Shown here: one piece after another, positions 5,999 through 12,212 of the stretch
How positions within the stretch are numbered: the stretch's first letter is position 1
Layout of the letters: each line of letters starts with the position of its first letter
From: JAUVZF01 sp035529015
GTDB taxonomy: Bacteria; Planctomycetota; Phycisphaerae; FEN-1346
Reading direction: 5' to 3'
DNA: 14,056 nucleotides
NCBI GenBank assembly: GCA_035529015.1
Contig: DATKXP010000309.1
Coordinates: 1-14,056, forward strand
The notes under the pieces: generated by a model
The model's input: the letters and a program-made list of their open reading frames with translations, nothing else
Database searches by the model: none
Told to the model about the DNA's origin: nothing
Translations under genes and position numbers: made by a program

Positions 5999-7549
5999 CT
6001 ACCCCGCCCCGAGCATGGCGCGGGCAACATACTGGGCGATGAACAGGACGGCGAACAGCACGACGAGCCAGTGCAACTGGCGCGCGCGGCGGGTCACCAG
6101 TTTCAGCAGCACGTACGAGATGAACCCCCAGGCGATGCCTTCGGCGATCGACAGGCTGAACTGCATGACGACAATCGTCAGGAACGCCGGAATCGCTTCG
6201 ACGTAGTCGTCCCACTCGATCTTGCGAACCGACCCCATCATCATCACGCCGATCACCACCAGCACCGGCGCAATGACCGGGTAGAACGTCACCTCGATCG
6301 GCGTGCCCGCCACCACCTGGCGCAGCGCCTGGCCCGTCTCGGCATGGACGACGTGCGCGCCCATCCCCACCATCTCAACCAGCGGGGCGAACAGCAGCGC
6401 CAGCAGCAGAAGCACACCCGTCACGACGGCGGCCAGCCCGGTCCGCGCCCCTTCCCGCACCCCCGCCGCGCTCTCCACGTAGGTCGTAATCGTACTCGTC
6501 CCCACCAGCGCGCCCGAGACGGTGCCGACGGCGTCGGAGAACAGCGCCCATCGAGCCCGGGGCAACCGGCCGCGCGAGTCGAGAAAGCCCGCGCGCTCGG
6601 CCACGCCGATGAGCGTCCCGACGGTATCGAACATATCGAGGAAGAAGAAGATGAAGACCACCAGCACGACGCTGAAGAAACTGTGACGGCCGAAGACGCC
6701 CAGCGGATCCTCGAAGACTGCCCCGAGGGTCGTCGTGGGCCACGCCGGGACGGCCACGATGCGCGACCACCACGTGTCGCCCTCGCGCGGCTCGGCGAGG
6801 ATGAGGCGTGCCTTCTCGGGCGGCACCGGCGTGGCGGCATCGACCTGCCCCTTCGTGACGCCGATCCGTTCCAGGTACTGAGCCTCGGTGATGACCTCCA
6901 GGCCGTCGGGCTGATGGTACCGGGGCTCCCACTGGCTGACAGCCCAGGCGATGATCGCCGTGGCGATGATGCCGACGAGAATGGCCGCCCGGAACCGGAT
7001 CGCCGTCAGGATGGCCGTAATCGCAATTCCCACCAGCACGACCAGCACGACGGGGCTCGCGAGGTCGCCCAGCCGCACCAGGACGGCGGGGCTGTTCTGC
7101 ACGATGCCCCCGTACTGAAGGCCCACGAAGGCGATCAACAGACCGATGCCTACGGCGATGGCGTACTTGAGGCCTTCGGGCACGGCGTGCATCACCGCTT
7201 CGCGCAGGCCAAAGAAACTGAGCAGCAGGAACACCACGCCCGCAACCAGGTTGGCCGCCAGCGCTTCGTGCCACGCAAAGCCCATCACCCCACAGACAGT
7301 GAAGGCGAAGAAGAAGTTGGTGCCCATGCCCGGGGCCAGGGCGAAGGGGTAGTTCGCCAGCAGCCCCATGAGAAAGCATGCGAAGGCCGAGCACACACAC
7401 GTGGCAAAGAAGACGTCGGCCGGCGGCATCCCCGCCGCAGAGAGCACCGCCGGCTGAACGAAAAGGATGTAGGAAAGCGTCAGGAACGTGACCAGGCCGC
7501 CGCGAATCTCCGCCCCGACACTCGTGCGATGCTCGTGAAGTCTGAACAT
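5999..7549 (-). CDS. NCS2-family permease, AzgA-like (adenine/guanine/hypoxanthine)
   Basis: A 516-residue multi-pass inner-membrane transporter, most likely proton-coupled uptake of purine bases. Hallmarks of the AzgA (COG2252) branch of NCS2 are visible: GGLVTFLTLSYILFVQP (17-33), NYPFALAPGMGTNFFFAF (66-83), FFFLDMFDTVGTLIGVAERA (301-320) and GALVGTSTITTYVESAAGV (346-364). Hydrophobic segments recur through the whole length. The usual length is about 430-450; the extra residues lie in a polar loop at roughly 208-265 (YHQPDGLEVITEAQYLER onward) with no membrane segment. The start ATG at 7549 has GGAGG 9 bases upstream; the frame runs open to 7957 but the extra part lies over the ferredoxin gene and is not permease-like. 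It is convergent with the lipoprotein gene, with a 28-base gap. Substrate within the purine group cannot be fixed from sequence alone. Confidence 0.9.
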   Translation of the reverse strand: MFRLHEHRTSVGAEIRGGLVTFLTLSYILFVQPAVLSAAGMPPADVFFATCVCSAFACFLMGLLANYPFALAPGMGTNFFFAFTVCGVMGFAWHEALAANLVAGVVFLLLSFFGLREAVMHAVPEGLKYAIAVGIGLLIAFVGLQYGGIVQNSPAVLVRLGDLASPVVLVVLVGIAITAILTAIRFRAAILVGIIATAIIAWAVSQWEPRYHQPDGLEVITEAQYLERIGVTKGQVDAATPVPPEKARLILAEPREGDTWWSRIVAVPAWPTTTLGAVFEDPLGVFGRHSFFSVVLVVFIFFFLDMFDTVGTLIGVAERAGFLDSRGRLPRARWALFSDAVGTVSGALVGTSTITTYVESAAGVREGARTGLAAVVTGVLLLLALLFAPLVEMVGMGAHVVHAETGQALRQVVAGTPIEVTFYPVIAPVLVVIGVMMMGSVRKIEWDDYVEAIPAFLTIVVMQFSLSIAEGIAWGFISYVLLKLVTRRARQLHWLVVLFAVLFIAQYVARAMLGAG

Positions 7550-7608
7550 GGGCTGCACCCTCCGCCTCCGCGTTTGCCGCAATGAGACGGGGCCTCTTGT
7601 GTCCGCCT

Positions 7609-7676
7609 GGCGGCCTTCCCACGCCGCCGGGGAGTATGACGACGACCGTTCGCGGCGGCCTGGGAAGGCCGCCGCG
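7609..7676 (-). promoter_or_regulatory. Tandem mutually exclusive hairpins in the NCS2 permease leader
   Basis: In the 178 bases between the ferredoxin stop and the permease start are two hairpins. One (7651-7676) has a perfect 10-bp stem, CGCGGCGGCC/GGCCGCCGCG, around a 6-base loop. The other is GGCGGC (7609-7614) with GCCGCC (7623-7628). The two also share a 13-base complement, GGCGGCCTTCCCA (7609-7621) with 7661-7673, so an alternative long-range fold would exclude both. This might be a terminator for the ferredoxin gene or a leader switch. It does not match the purine riboswitch core. No U-tract follows. Confidence 0.4.
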
Positions 7677-7727
7677 CAGGACGCCGTGGACTCGTGCCGG
7701 CCGGGGGACCCGATCGGGCGGTGGGCC

Positions 7728-7919
7728 TCAGTCTTCTTCGACGACGATCGCTTCCACGGGGCAGGCGTCGGCGGCCTCGCGGGCGGTGTCGGCCAGATCC
7801 TGCGGCACCTCGTCCACCAGGACCACCGAGACATCGTCGCGGAGATCGAAGACTTCCGGACACATGTCCGTGCACACGCCACAGCCCGTGCACAACTCGG
7901 CATCGACGCGTACCCGCAT
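7728..7919 (-). CDS. Small single-cluster [4Fe-4S] ferredoxin
   Basis: A 63-residue soluble electron carrier, MRVRVDAELCTGCGVCTDMC, closely patterned on the Thermotoga/Thermococcus type of monocluster ferredoxin. Cluster ligands should be C10, C13, C16 and the C-terminal Cys in DACPVEAI. C20 is also present, but the cysteine that normally forms a disulfide with it, ahead of the last helix, is absent (VPQDLADTAREAADAC). The acidic tail VVEED is typical. AGGAGGT lies 5 bases before the ATG, a near-ideal ribosome binding site. Redox partner is unknown; neighbours (permease, ArsR regulator) give no clear clue. It is on the same strand as arsR but separated by 291 bases with a hairpin terminator, so it is probably transcribed separately. 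Confidence 0.93.
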   Translation of the reverse strand: MRVRVDAELCTGCGVCTDMCPEVFDLRDDVSVVLVDEVPQDLADTAREAADACPVEAIVVEED

Positions 7920-7983
7920 CTCGCACCTCCTCCTGTGAAGGAGACCCTCGGCCTCATCCGGCCACGGTGACACGGAAACAGGA

Positions 7984-8013
7984 ACGAGGGGCCGGGTTTC
8001 CCCGTCCCCTCGT
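7984..8013 (-). terminator. Hairpin terminator downstream of arsR
   Basis: Arms ACGAGGGG (7984-7991) and CCCCTCGT (8006-8013) pair, with a second inner stem CGGG/CCCG and loop TTTC; one C/T mismatch separates them. On the minus strand it is followed by TCCTGTTTCC, a weak T-rich tract. The position, between the arsR stop (8211) and the ferredoxin start (7919), fits intrinsic termination of the arsR transcript. The rest of the 7920-8210 gap shows no gene. Confidence 0.5.
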
Positions 8014-8210
8014 GTCAGGCTCTGCCGGCACAGGTGGCAGCCGCCCGTTGGCCCGCGCGGTTGAAACACTCATCCTCGGCCCGCCCCGCCGACCGGGCAC
8101 GCCGCCTGATTCGCAGCCAGTACCTGTCCCCGCACCGATGGTGCGGGTCTCGCCTGCCTGCCCGACGTAACGCCATCGCGTCGAGGCGAATCGTCTTCGA
8201 GCACGCTGCC

Positions 8211-8516
8211 CTACTTGGCGGGCATGAGTTTGGCGATGGCCGACGCCAGTTCCTTCAGGTTCTTCTTGTCGGTCGTGTAGACCACCGACTTGCCCATCCG
8301 CGTGCCAAGGACCAGCCGCCCCATGCGCAGCAGGCCGAGGTGATGGCTGACGGTCGGCTGCTTCAGCCCGAGCGCATTGCAGAGGGCCGTCACGTTCTTC
8401 GGCCCGCCGGCCAGCAACTTCAGAACGCCCAACCGGGTCGGGTCTGAGAGCAATGCGAAACCACGCGCCCACTCCGATAGTTCTGCCTTCGCTGCAACAC
8501 TGATTTTCTTCGCCAT
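8211..8516 (-). CDS. ArsR-family winged-helix transcriptional regulator
   Basis: A 101-residue DNA-binding protein. The pattern is the ArsR/SmtB type: ALLSDPTRLGVLKLLAGG (residues 21-38), helix-turn-helix LGLKQPTVSHHLGLLRMGRL (49-68), then the wing LGTRMGKSVVYTTD (70-83). The classical arsenic or metal motif ELCVCDL is not present; only C46 (VTALCNALG) remains, so it is not an evident metal sensor and the signal it answers to is unknown. The ribosome binding site AAAGGA lies 8 bases before the ATG. A strong sigma70-like promoter lies about 120 bases upstream, and the AT-rich leader contains a short palindrome, AACT-TGC-AGTT on the minus strand (8553-8563), that could be an operator for autoregulation. 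The next genes on its strand, after a terminator, are the ferredoxin and purine permease. Confidence 0.92.
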   Translation of the reverse strand: MAKKISVAAKAELSEWARGFALLSDPTRLGVLKLLAGGPKNVTALCNALGLKQPTVSHHLGLLRMGRLVLGTRMGKSVVYTTDKKNLKELASAIAKLMPAK

Positions 8517-8857
8517 CGAACGTATCCTTTCCTTTGCCCCCCGACGTGTAACAACTGCAAGTTAAAACCAACCCAAGTGCAATCGAAAACCACGCGACCT
8601 GACAGGCTTCATCAGTCGAACGTGGGTCACTAAGGCAAGTGCGCCATTATACCAATCCGCAAATCCCCGGCAAGGGCTAATGTTCGGCAAATCTCCGCCC
8701 CACCCCGATTCCGACATCCAGCGGCATGAAACGGTCACGGCGTTCCACGTGTTACGGATACGACCCTCGGGCGGTTCCACGTACCGTGCCTGGCACGACG
8801 CCCTGCCGTCAGAACATCAGGAGACCAAAGGCACGCCACCGCCAAGAGAAGAAGAAA
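8517..8857. other. Intergenic region upstream of arsR
   Basis: No gene is supported. It contains the arsR leader (8517 to about 8640), the arsR promoter (8646-8673), and a perfect short palindrome CGTGCC-T-GGCACG (8785-8797). The two related strings CGTTCCACGT (8740-8749) and CGGTTCCACGT (8772-8782) are a short near-duplication. The 3' side abuts the tRNA, followed on the minus strand by a T-rich tract just downstream of its CCA end. The short plus-strand frame running to 8928 is a tRNA shadow. Confidence 0.55.
8646..8673 (-). promoter_or_regulatory. Sigma70-type promoter of arsR
   Basis: On the minus strand the -35 is TTGCCG (8668-8673) and the -10 is the perfect consensus TATAAT (8646-8651), with a 16-base spacer. 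Transcription would begin near 8639, giving a leader of about 120 bases before the arsR ATG. The AT-rich stretch contrasts with the GC-rich surroundings. Confidence 0.7.
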
Positions 8858-8934
8858 TGGTGGGCGATACTGGACTTGAACCAGTGACCTCCTGCGTGTC
8901 GAGCAGGCGCTCTATCCATCTGAGCTAATCGCCC
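8858..8934 (-). tRNA. tRNA-Val(GAC), with C at position 33
   Basis: A 77-base cloverleaf encodes its own CCA. The acceptor stem GGGCGAT/ATCGCCC pairs perfectly. The D-stem is GCTC/GAGC. The anticodon stem is CCTGC/GCAGG with a 7-base loop TCGACAC. The T-arm is ACTGG, TTCAAGT, CCAGT. Anticodon positions 34-36 read GAC, so it should decode GUC and GUU valine codons. Position 33, almost always U, is C here. The 5' flank TGGT is complementary to the 3' ACCA and would extend the acceptor helix in the precursor. It has its own promoter upstream. Confidence 0.93.
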
Positions 8935-8952
8935 ACCAAAGTGCCTCGAACA

Positions 8953-8980
8953 AGCATACTCCCACCCGCCGACGTGTCAA
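8953..8980 (-). promoter_or_regulatory. Sigma70-type promoter of tRNA-Val
   Basis: On the minus strand the -35 is a perfect TTGACA (8975-8980) and the -10 is TATGCT (8953-8958), with a 16-base spacer. Transcription would start near 8946, about a dozen bases before the tRNA 5' end at 8934, as expected for a dedicated tRNA promoter. Confidence 0.75.
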
Positions 8981-9028
8981 GCCCAAATCGCGCCCTGCCC
9001 CGGCGCGGGCCGGCCAACTCTTAGGATC

Positions 9029-9128
9029 CCCTCTCCCCTGGCGGGAGAGGGTAGGGTGAGGGGGCGATAAGCGGGCTCATTCAGGGCGTCTCACCCTCAC
9101 CCCATCCCTCTCCCATCAAGGGAGAGGG
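9029..9128. repeat. Intergenic inverted repeat of CCCTCTCCC/GGGAGAGGG type
   Basis: There are two perfect 9-bp hairpins: CCCTCTCCC (9029-9037) with GGGAGAGGG (9043-9051), and the same pair at 9106-9114 and 9120-9128. The segment after the first (TAGGGTGAGGG) is nearly complementary to the one before the second (CCCTCACCCCATCCC), so the whole element can fold into one long stem. It lies just beyond the bioD stop and beyond the tRNA promoter. Similar elements occur widely in intergenic bacterial DNA. It may stabilise or end the bio transcript. The rest of the 8935-9144 gap shows no gene. Confidence 0.8.
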
Positions 9129-9144
9129 AGTTATGAAACACCTC

Positions 9145-9852
9145 TTAGCGCCATCCTAACATGACCTGTCGCACGGCTGCGAGCACGTCCCCGCCCAGCA
9201 CGCCGCCAGAGAGGTCGGTCGTCGGATCGTCCGGCACGAGACCCAGGACCGGCGCCCCCGTCACGCGCTGGACCTCGTCCGGATTGGTCATCGCGGCCAC
9301 GTCGTCGGTGTCATGCTCGTAGCGGTTGATGATGATGCCCGTCACCTGCAGACTCCTCGCCCGCAGGACCTCGACGGTCATGGCGGTATGGTTGATCGTC
9401 CCCAGCCCCGGACGGGCCACCACCACGACCGGCAGGTTGAACCGTTGGGCCAGGTCCGCCACAGACTGGCTGGGCGTGACGGGGCAGAGCGCCCCGCCGA
9501 CGCCCTCGACGAGCATGACCTCGTGCGCCTTCTTCAGCCGATCCCACGCCTGCCACATCGGCACCAGGTCGAGCGTGACGCCGGCCCTGGCCGCCGCCAC
9601 GGTCGGCGCCAGCGGCTCGGCCAGCCGGATCGGCGAGATCTCCTCGAGCGGCTCCGGCGCGTCGGCCGCCTTCGCCAGGAACTCGGCGTCCTCCGACACC
9701 AGCCCTTCCCGCCGCCGGACGCATCCTGTCGCAACGGGCTTCATCACGCCGACGTTGACGCCGTCGGCCCGCAGCGTGGCCGCCATCGCCGCCGTCACAA
9801 CGGTCTTGCCGACGCCGGTGTCGGTGCCCGTGATGAACAGACCCTTCTTCAC
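9145..9852 (-). CDS. bioD: Dethiobiotin synthetase
   Basis: A 235-residue cytoplasmic enzyme that closes the ureido ring of 7,8-diaminononanoate with CO2 and ATP to give dethiobiotin, the penultimate biotin step. The P-loop GTDTGVGKT is at residues 9-17. MKPVATG (37-43) supplies the conserved lysine, and VEGVGGALCPV follows in the middle. Strand VVVVARPGLGTINHT and IINRYEH are typical of the family. The length is normal. I chose GTG 9852 as start: it overlaps the bioA stop (GTGA), gives the expected KKGLFITGTDTG N-terminus, and has GGAGG 10 bases upstream inside bioA. The longer open frame to 10005 reads over bioA. It is the last gene of the operon in the window; neither bioF nor bioB is visible. 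Confidence 0.96.
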   Translation of the reverse strand: MKKGLFITGTDTGVGKTVVTAAMAATLRADGVNVGVMKPVATGCVRRREGLVSEDAEFLAKAADAPEPLEEISPIRLAEPLAPTVAAARAGVTLDLVPMWQAWDRLKKAHEVMLVEGVGGALCPVTPSQSVADLAQRFNLPVVVVARPGLGTINHTAMTVEVLRARSLQVTGIIINRYEHDTDDVAAMTNPDEVQRVTGAPVLGLVPDDPTTDLSGGVLGGDVLAAVRQVMLGWR

Positions 9853-11219
9853 GTTTCCGTGGCCTCCGCAACGGCCGCACGAGTGGCCTCGGCGAGTTGC
9901 GCCAGACTCTCGTCGCTCATGCAGTACGGCGGCATGAGAACGATGACGTCGCCGAGCGGCCGTATCCAGACGCCGTGCTCGCGGGCCGCGCGACAGACGG
10001 TCCATCCCCGCCGCTCGCCGGGCGGAAACGGCTCGCGGGTCGCGCGGTCGGCCACCAACTCGATGCCGACCATCAGCCCCCTCTGCCGCACCTGGCCGAC
10101 GTGCGCCATGTCCGCCAGCGGCGCCAGGTGTCCCGCGAGCCTCGCTTCGAGTTCAGCAATTCGATCGAGCACGCCGTCGCTCTCGAACACGTCCAGGCTC
10201 GCCAGCCCTGCCGCGCACGCCAGGGCGTTGCCGGTGTAAGTGTGCCCGTGGAAGAACGTGCGGACGTCACCGTGATGGCCGAGGAACGCCTCGTAGACCC
10301 GGTCCGTGGCGAGGGTCGCGGCCAGCGGCAGGTACCCGCCGCTGATGCCTTTCGCCAGGCACAGGAGATCGGGCCGGACCGCCTCGTGCTCGCAGGCGAA
10401 CATGCGGCCGGTCCGACCGAACCCCGTTGCCACTTCATCGCAGACGAGCAGGACGTCGTGAGCGCGGCAGGCGTCGGCGATGCGCTTCAGATAGCCGTCC
10501 GGGTGCGTAATCATGCCGCCGGCGCCCTGGACGAGCGGCTCCAGGATAACGGCGGCGACCGTGTCGGCGTGGGCCGCCAGAATCTCCTCCATCCGGTCGG
10601 CGCACGCCATGCCGCACGTCTCGGGCTTCTTTCCGAGCGAACACCGGTAGCAGTACGGCGACGGGGCCCGGATCGTCTCAAACAGGAGCGGCCGGTAGAG
10701 CGAGTGAAAAAGGTCGATGCCGCCCACGCTCACCGCCCCCAGCGTGTCGCCGTGGTACGCCAGGTCGAGGCCCACGAACGCCGTCTTCGCGGGGCGCGGC
10801 GGCCGGCACTGTCGCCAGTACTGAAAGGCCATCTTCAGCGCCACCTCGACGGCGGTGGCGCCGGAGTCGGAGTAGAAGACGCGCGTCAACCCGTCGGGCG
10901 CGATCGCCACGAGCCGCTCGGCCAGTTCAACCGAAGGCGCCGACGCCAGGCCCAGCAGCGTCGAATGGGCTACCTGGCCGAGTTGCGCACGGATCGCCTC
11001 ATCGATCTCGCGCCGCCGATGGCCGTGCAGGTTGCACCACAGGCTCGATGTGCCGTCGATGTACCGGTTGCCGTCGGCGTCGATGAGGAACTCGCGTTCG
11101 GCCGAGGCGATGACGACGGGGTCGCCGGCCGTCCACTCCGCCATCTGCGTGAAGGGATGCCACAGGTGTGCCTTGTCGGCCTGCCGCAGGCGCGATGTCC
11201 GGTCGCTTGGCTCGCTCAT
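9849..11219 (-). CDS. bioA: 8-amino-7-oxononanoate aminotransferase (DAPA synthase)
   Basis: A 456-residue PLP class III aminotransferase that converts KAPA to 7,8-diaminononanoate, classically with SAM as amino donor. HLWHPFTQM opens the fold (19-25), RVFYSDSGATAVEVALKMA covers the phosphate-binding region (113-131), D261 in CDEVATGFGRTGRMFACEH contacts the PLP nitrogen, and K290 in LCLAKGISGGYLPL should form the Schiff base. HGHTYTGNALAC (324-335) is also conserved. Two features deserve notice. The substrate-site Tyr of E. coli BioA (HPYTSM) is Phe here (HPFTQM), and the overall pattern is closer to the Bacillus BioA form that uses lysine. C190, C193, C202 and C206 form a compact four-Cys patch (CYRCSLG...CGMAC). 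It overlaps the upstream DUF62 gene by ATGA and bioD by GTGA. Confidence 0.94.
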   Translation of the reverse strand: MSEPSDRTSRLRQADKAHLWHPFTQMAEWTAGDPVVIASAEREFLIDADGNRYIDGTSSLWCNLHGHRRREIDEAIRAQLGQVAHSTLLGLASAPSVELAERLVAIAPDGLTRVFYSDSGATAVEVALKMAFQYWRQCRPPRPAKTAFVGLDLAYHGDTLGAVSVGGIDLFHSLYRPLLFETIRAPSPYCYRCSLGKKPETCGMACADRMEEILAAHADTVAAVILEPLVQGAGGMITHPDGYLKRIADACRAHDVLLVCDEVATGFGRTGRMFACEHEAVRPDLLCLAKGISGGYLPLAATLATDRVYEAFLGHHGDVRTFFHGHTYTGNALACAAGLASLDVFESDGVLDRIAELEARLAGHLAPLADMAHVGQVRQRGLMVGIELVADRATREPFPPGERRGWTVCRAAREHGVWIRPLGDVIVLMPPYCMSDESLAQLAEATRAAVAEATET

Positions 11220-12031
11220 GGCGCCGACGGCAGCCTCACAGTCAACCGCGTTCCGATGCCGGCGGCCAGCCGATGGCCCGCGCTCTGCCGGTTCACGGCC
11301 ACCTCCACGAGGCCCGCACTGCCGACGTAGGCCAGCAGCATGCCCGCGGTCACGTCGCAGTAGGCGCGGCAGAGGCCGCGAATGACGGCCCCCGAGATGT
11401 GAATCTCGACGGCCGACGGGTCCGTCTCCATCGCCGTCTCACCGGCGATGTTCGTGATGAGGTTGCCGAACGGGTCCACGTGAAGCACCTGGCCATGGAT
11501 GGTGTCCCCTTCGCGCCGGGGCAGCGGCACATCGAACCGTTCGATGGACTCGACCTGCGGGCCGAGGCCCTCGAGCGGCGTGCCCGACGCCAGCGCTGCC
11601 GCAAGCGGTGCGAAGACGTCGCGCCCGTGGAACGTGCTCGAGACGTCGGATCGGAAGAAACTCTCGTTCTCAACAGCGACGACCCGTCCTTCCGGCACCG
11701 ACCCGCCGAACAGCCGCCGCCGCTGGGCCACCAGCGTCAGCAGCCCGTTGTCGGGCGCCAGATAGAACTGTCCACCGCCTTCGGCCGCCAGCACGCGGCG
11801 CGGGCTGCCCACCTCCGGGTCCACCACCGCCACGTGAACCGTGCCGTCCGGGAACGCCGGGGCCGCCGACGCCAGCATGAACGCCGCCGTGTGGACGTCG
11901 TGGCGCGGCACGCCGTGCGACATGTCCACGATGACGGCGTCGGGCAGCCGTTCGAGGATCACGCCCTTCATCTGCGCCGGATACGTGCTCTCGACGCCAA
12001 AATCCGTCAACAGCGTAATGATCCCGGCCAT
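11216..12031 (-). CDS. DUF62 S-adenosyl-L-methionine hydrolase (adenosine-forming)
   Basis: A 271-residue protein of the SAM hydroxide adenosyltransferase family (DUF62, relatives of fluorinase and chlorinase), which hydrolyses SAM to adenosine and methionine. MAGIITLLTDFG opens it with D10. D71 and R78 lie in VVDPEVGSPRR and H135 in FHGRD, matching the catalytic Asp-Arg-His triad described for the family (D to R spacing of 7 kept). APDNG (92-96) contacts the nucleoside. The C-terminal domain has HVDPFGNLITNI. It is not obviously a halogenase. The start at 12031 has AAGGAGGT 5 bases upstream; a longer frame to 12445 reads back over the divergent flavoprotein gene. It is the first gene of the operon, overlapping bioA by ATGA, with a strong promoter about 25 bases upstream. 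Confidence 0.9.
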   Translation of the reverse strand: MAGIITLLTDFGVESTYPAQMKGVILERLPDAVIVDMSHGVPRHDVHTAAFMLASAAPAFPDGTVHVAVVDPEVGSPRRVLAAEGGGQFYLAPDNGLLTLVAQRRRLFGGSVPEGRVVAVENESFFRSDVSSTFHGRDVFAPLAAALASGTPLEGLGPQVESIERFDVPLPRREGDTIHGQVLHVDPFGNLITNIAGETAMETDPSAVEIHISGAVIRGLCRAYCDVTAGMLLAYVGSAGLVEVAVNRQSAGHRLAAGIGTRLTVRLPSAP

Positions 12032-12055
12032 CGGGCACCTCCTTCCCGGCCGGCG

Positions 12056-12084
12056 ATTATCGTGAAGCGCGGCGGCCAGGTCAA
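12056..12084 (-). promoter_or_regulatory. Sigma70 promoter of the DUF62-bioA-bioD operon
   Basis: On the minus strand the -35 is TTGACC (12079-12084), the spacer 17 bases and the -10 GATAAT (12056-12061), five of six consensus bases. The start would fall near 12049, leaving a leader of only about 18 bases, too short for a riboswitch. No BirA-like operator is apparent. Confidence 0.7.
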
Positions 12085-12106
12085 GCGCGCCTCGCCCGCG
12101 TCCGCC

Positions 12107-12135
12107 TTGACCATGCCTGCGGCGGCCACTATAGT
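12107..12135 (+). promoter_or_regulatory. Sigma70 promoter of the flavoprotein gene
   Basis: The -35 is TTGACC (12107-12112), the spacer 17 bases and the -10 TATAGT (12130-12135). The start would fall near 12142, giving a leader of about 70 bases to the ATG at 12213. The -10 sits inside a perfect 14-base palindrome. It is divergent from, and spaced like, the bio operon promoter. Confidence 0.7.
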
Positions 12136-12139
12136 GGCG
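12126..12139. promoter_or_regulatory. Perfect palindrome overlapping the flavoprotein -10 (candidate operator)
   Basis: GCCACTATAGTGGC is a perfect 14-base palindrome centred within the TATAGT -10. A dimeric repressor bound here would block the plus-strand promoter. No cognate regulator is identified. Confidence 0.35.
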
Positions 12140-12212
12140 GTTCCCGGAAGGAAGCGACAGGCGGGACGCGCGCGGCGGCACCGTTCTTGCGCGAGCAAAG
12201 GAGTCCGGCAGG

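Noticed and set aside
6071..7585. 504-residue plus-strand frame opposite the NCS2 permease
   Set aside because: A charged, low-complexity antisense shadow; the minus strand encodes clear AzgA motifs.
7550..7727. Purine riboswitch upstream of the permease
   Set aside because: The conserved loop and junction sequences of the purine aptamer are absent; only GC-rich hairpins are seen.
8680..8928. 82-residue plus-strand frame ending in TGLEPVTSCVSSRR
   Set aside because: This is the well-known spurious translation across a tRNA; the tRNA is on the minus strand at 8858-8934.
12032..12055. SAM riboswitch or BirA operator ahead of the bio operon
   Set aside because: The leader is only about 18 bases and no BirA-like dyad is visible.
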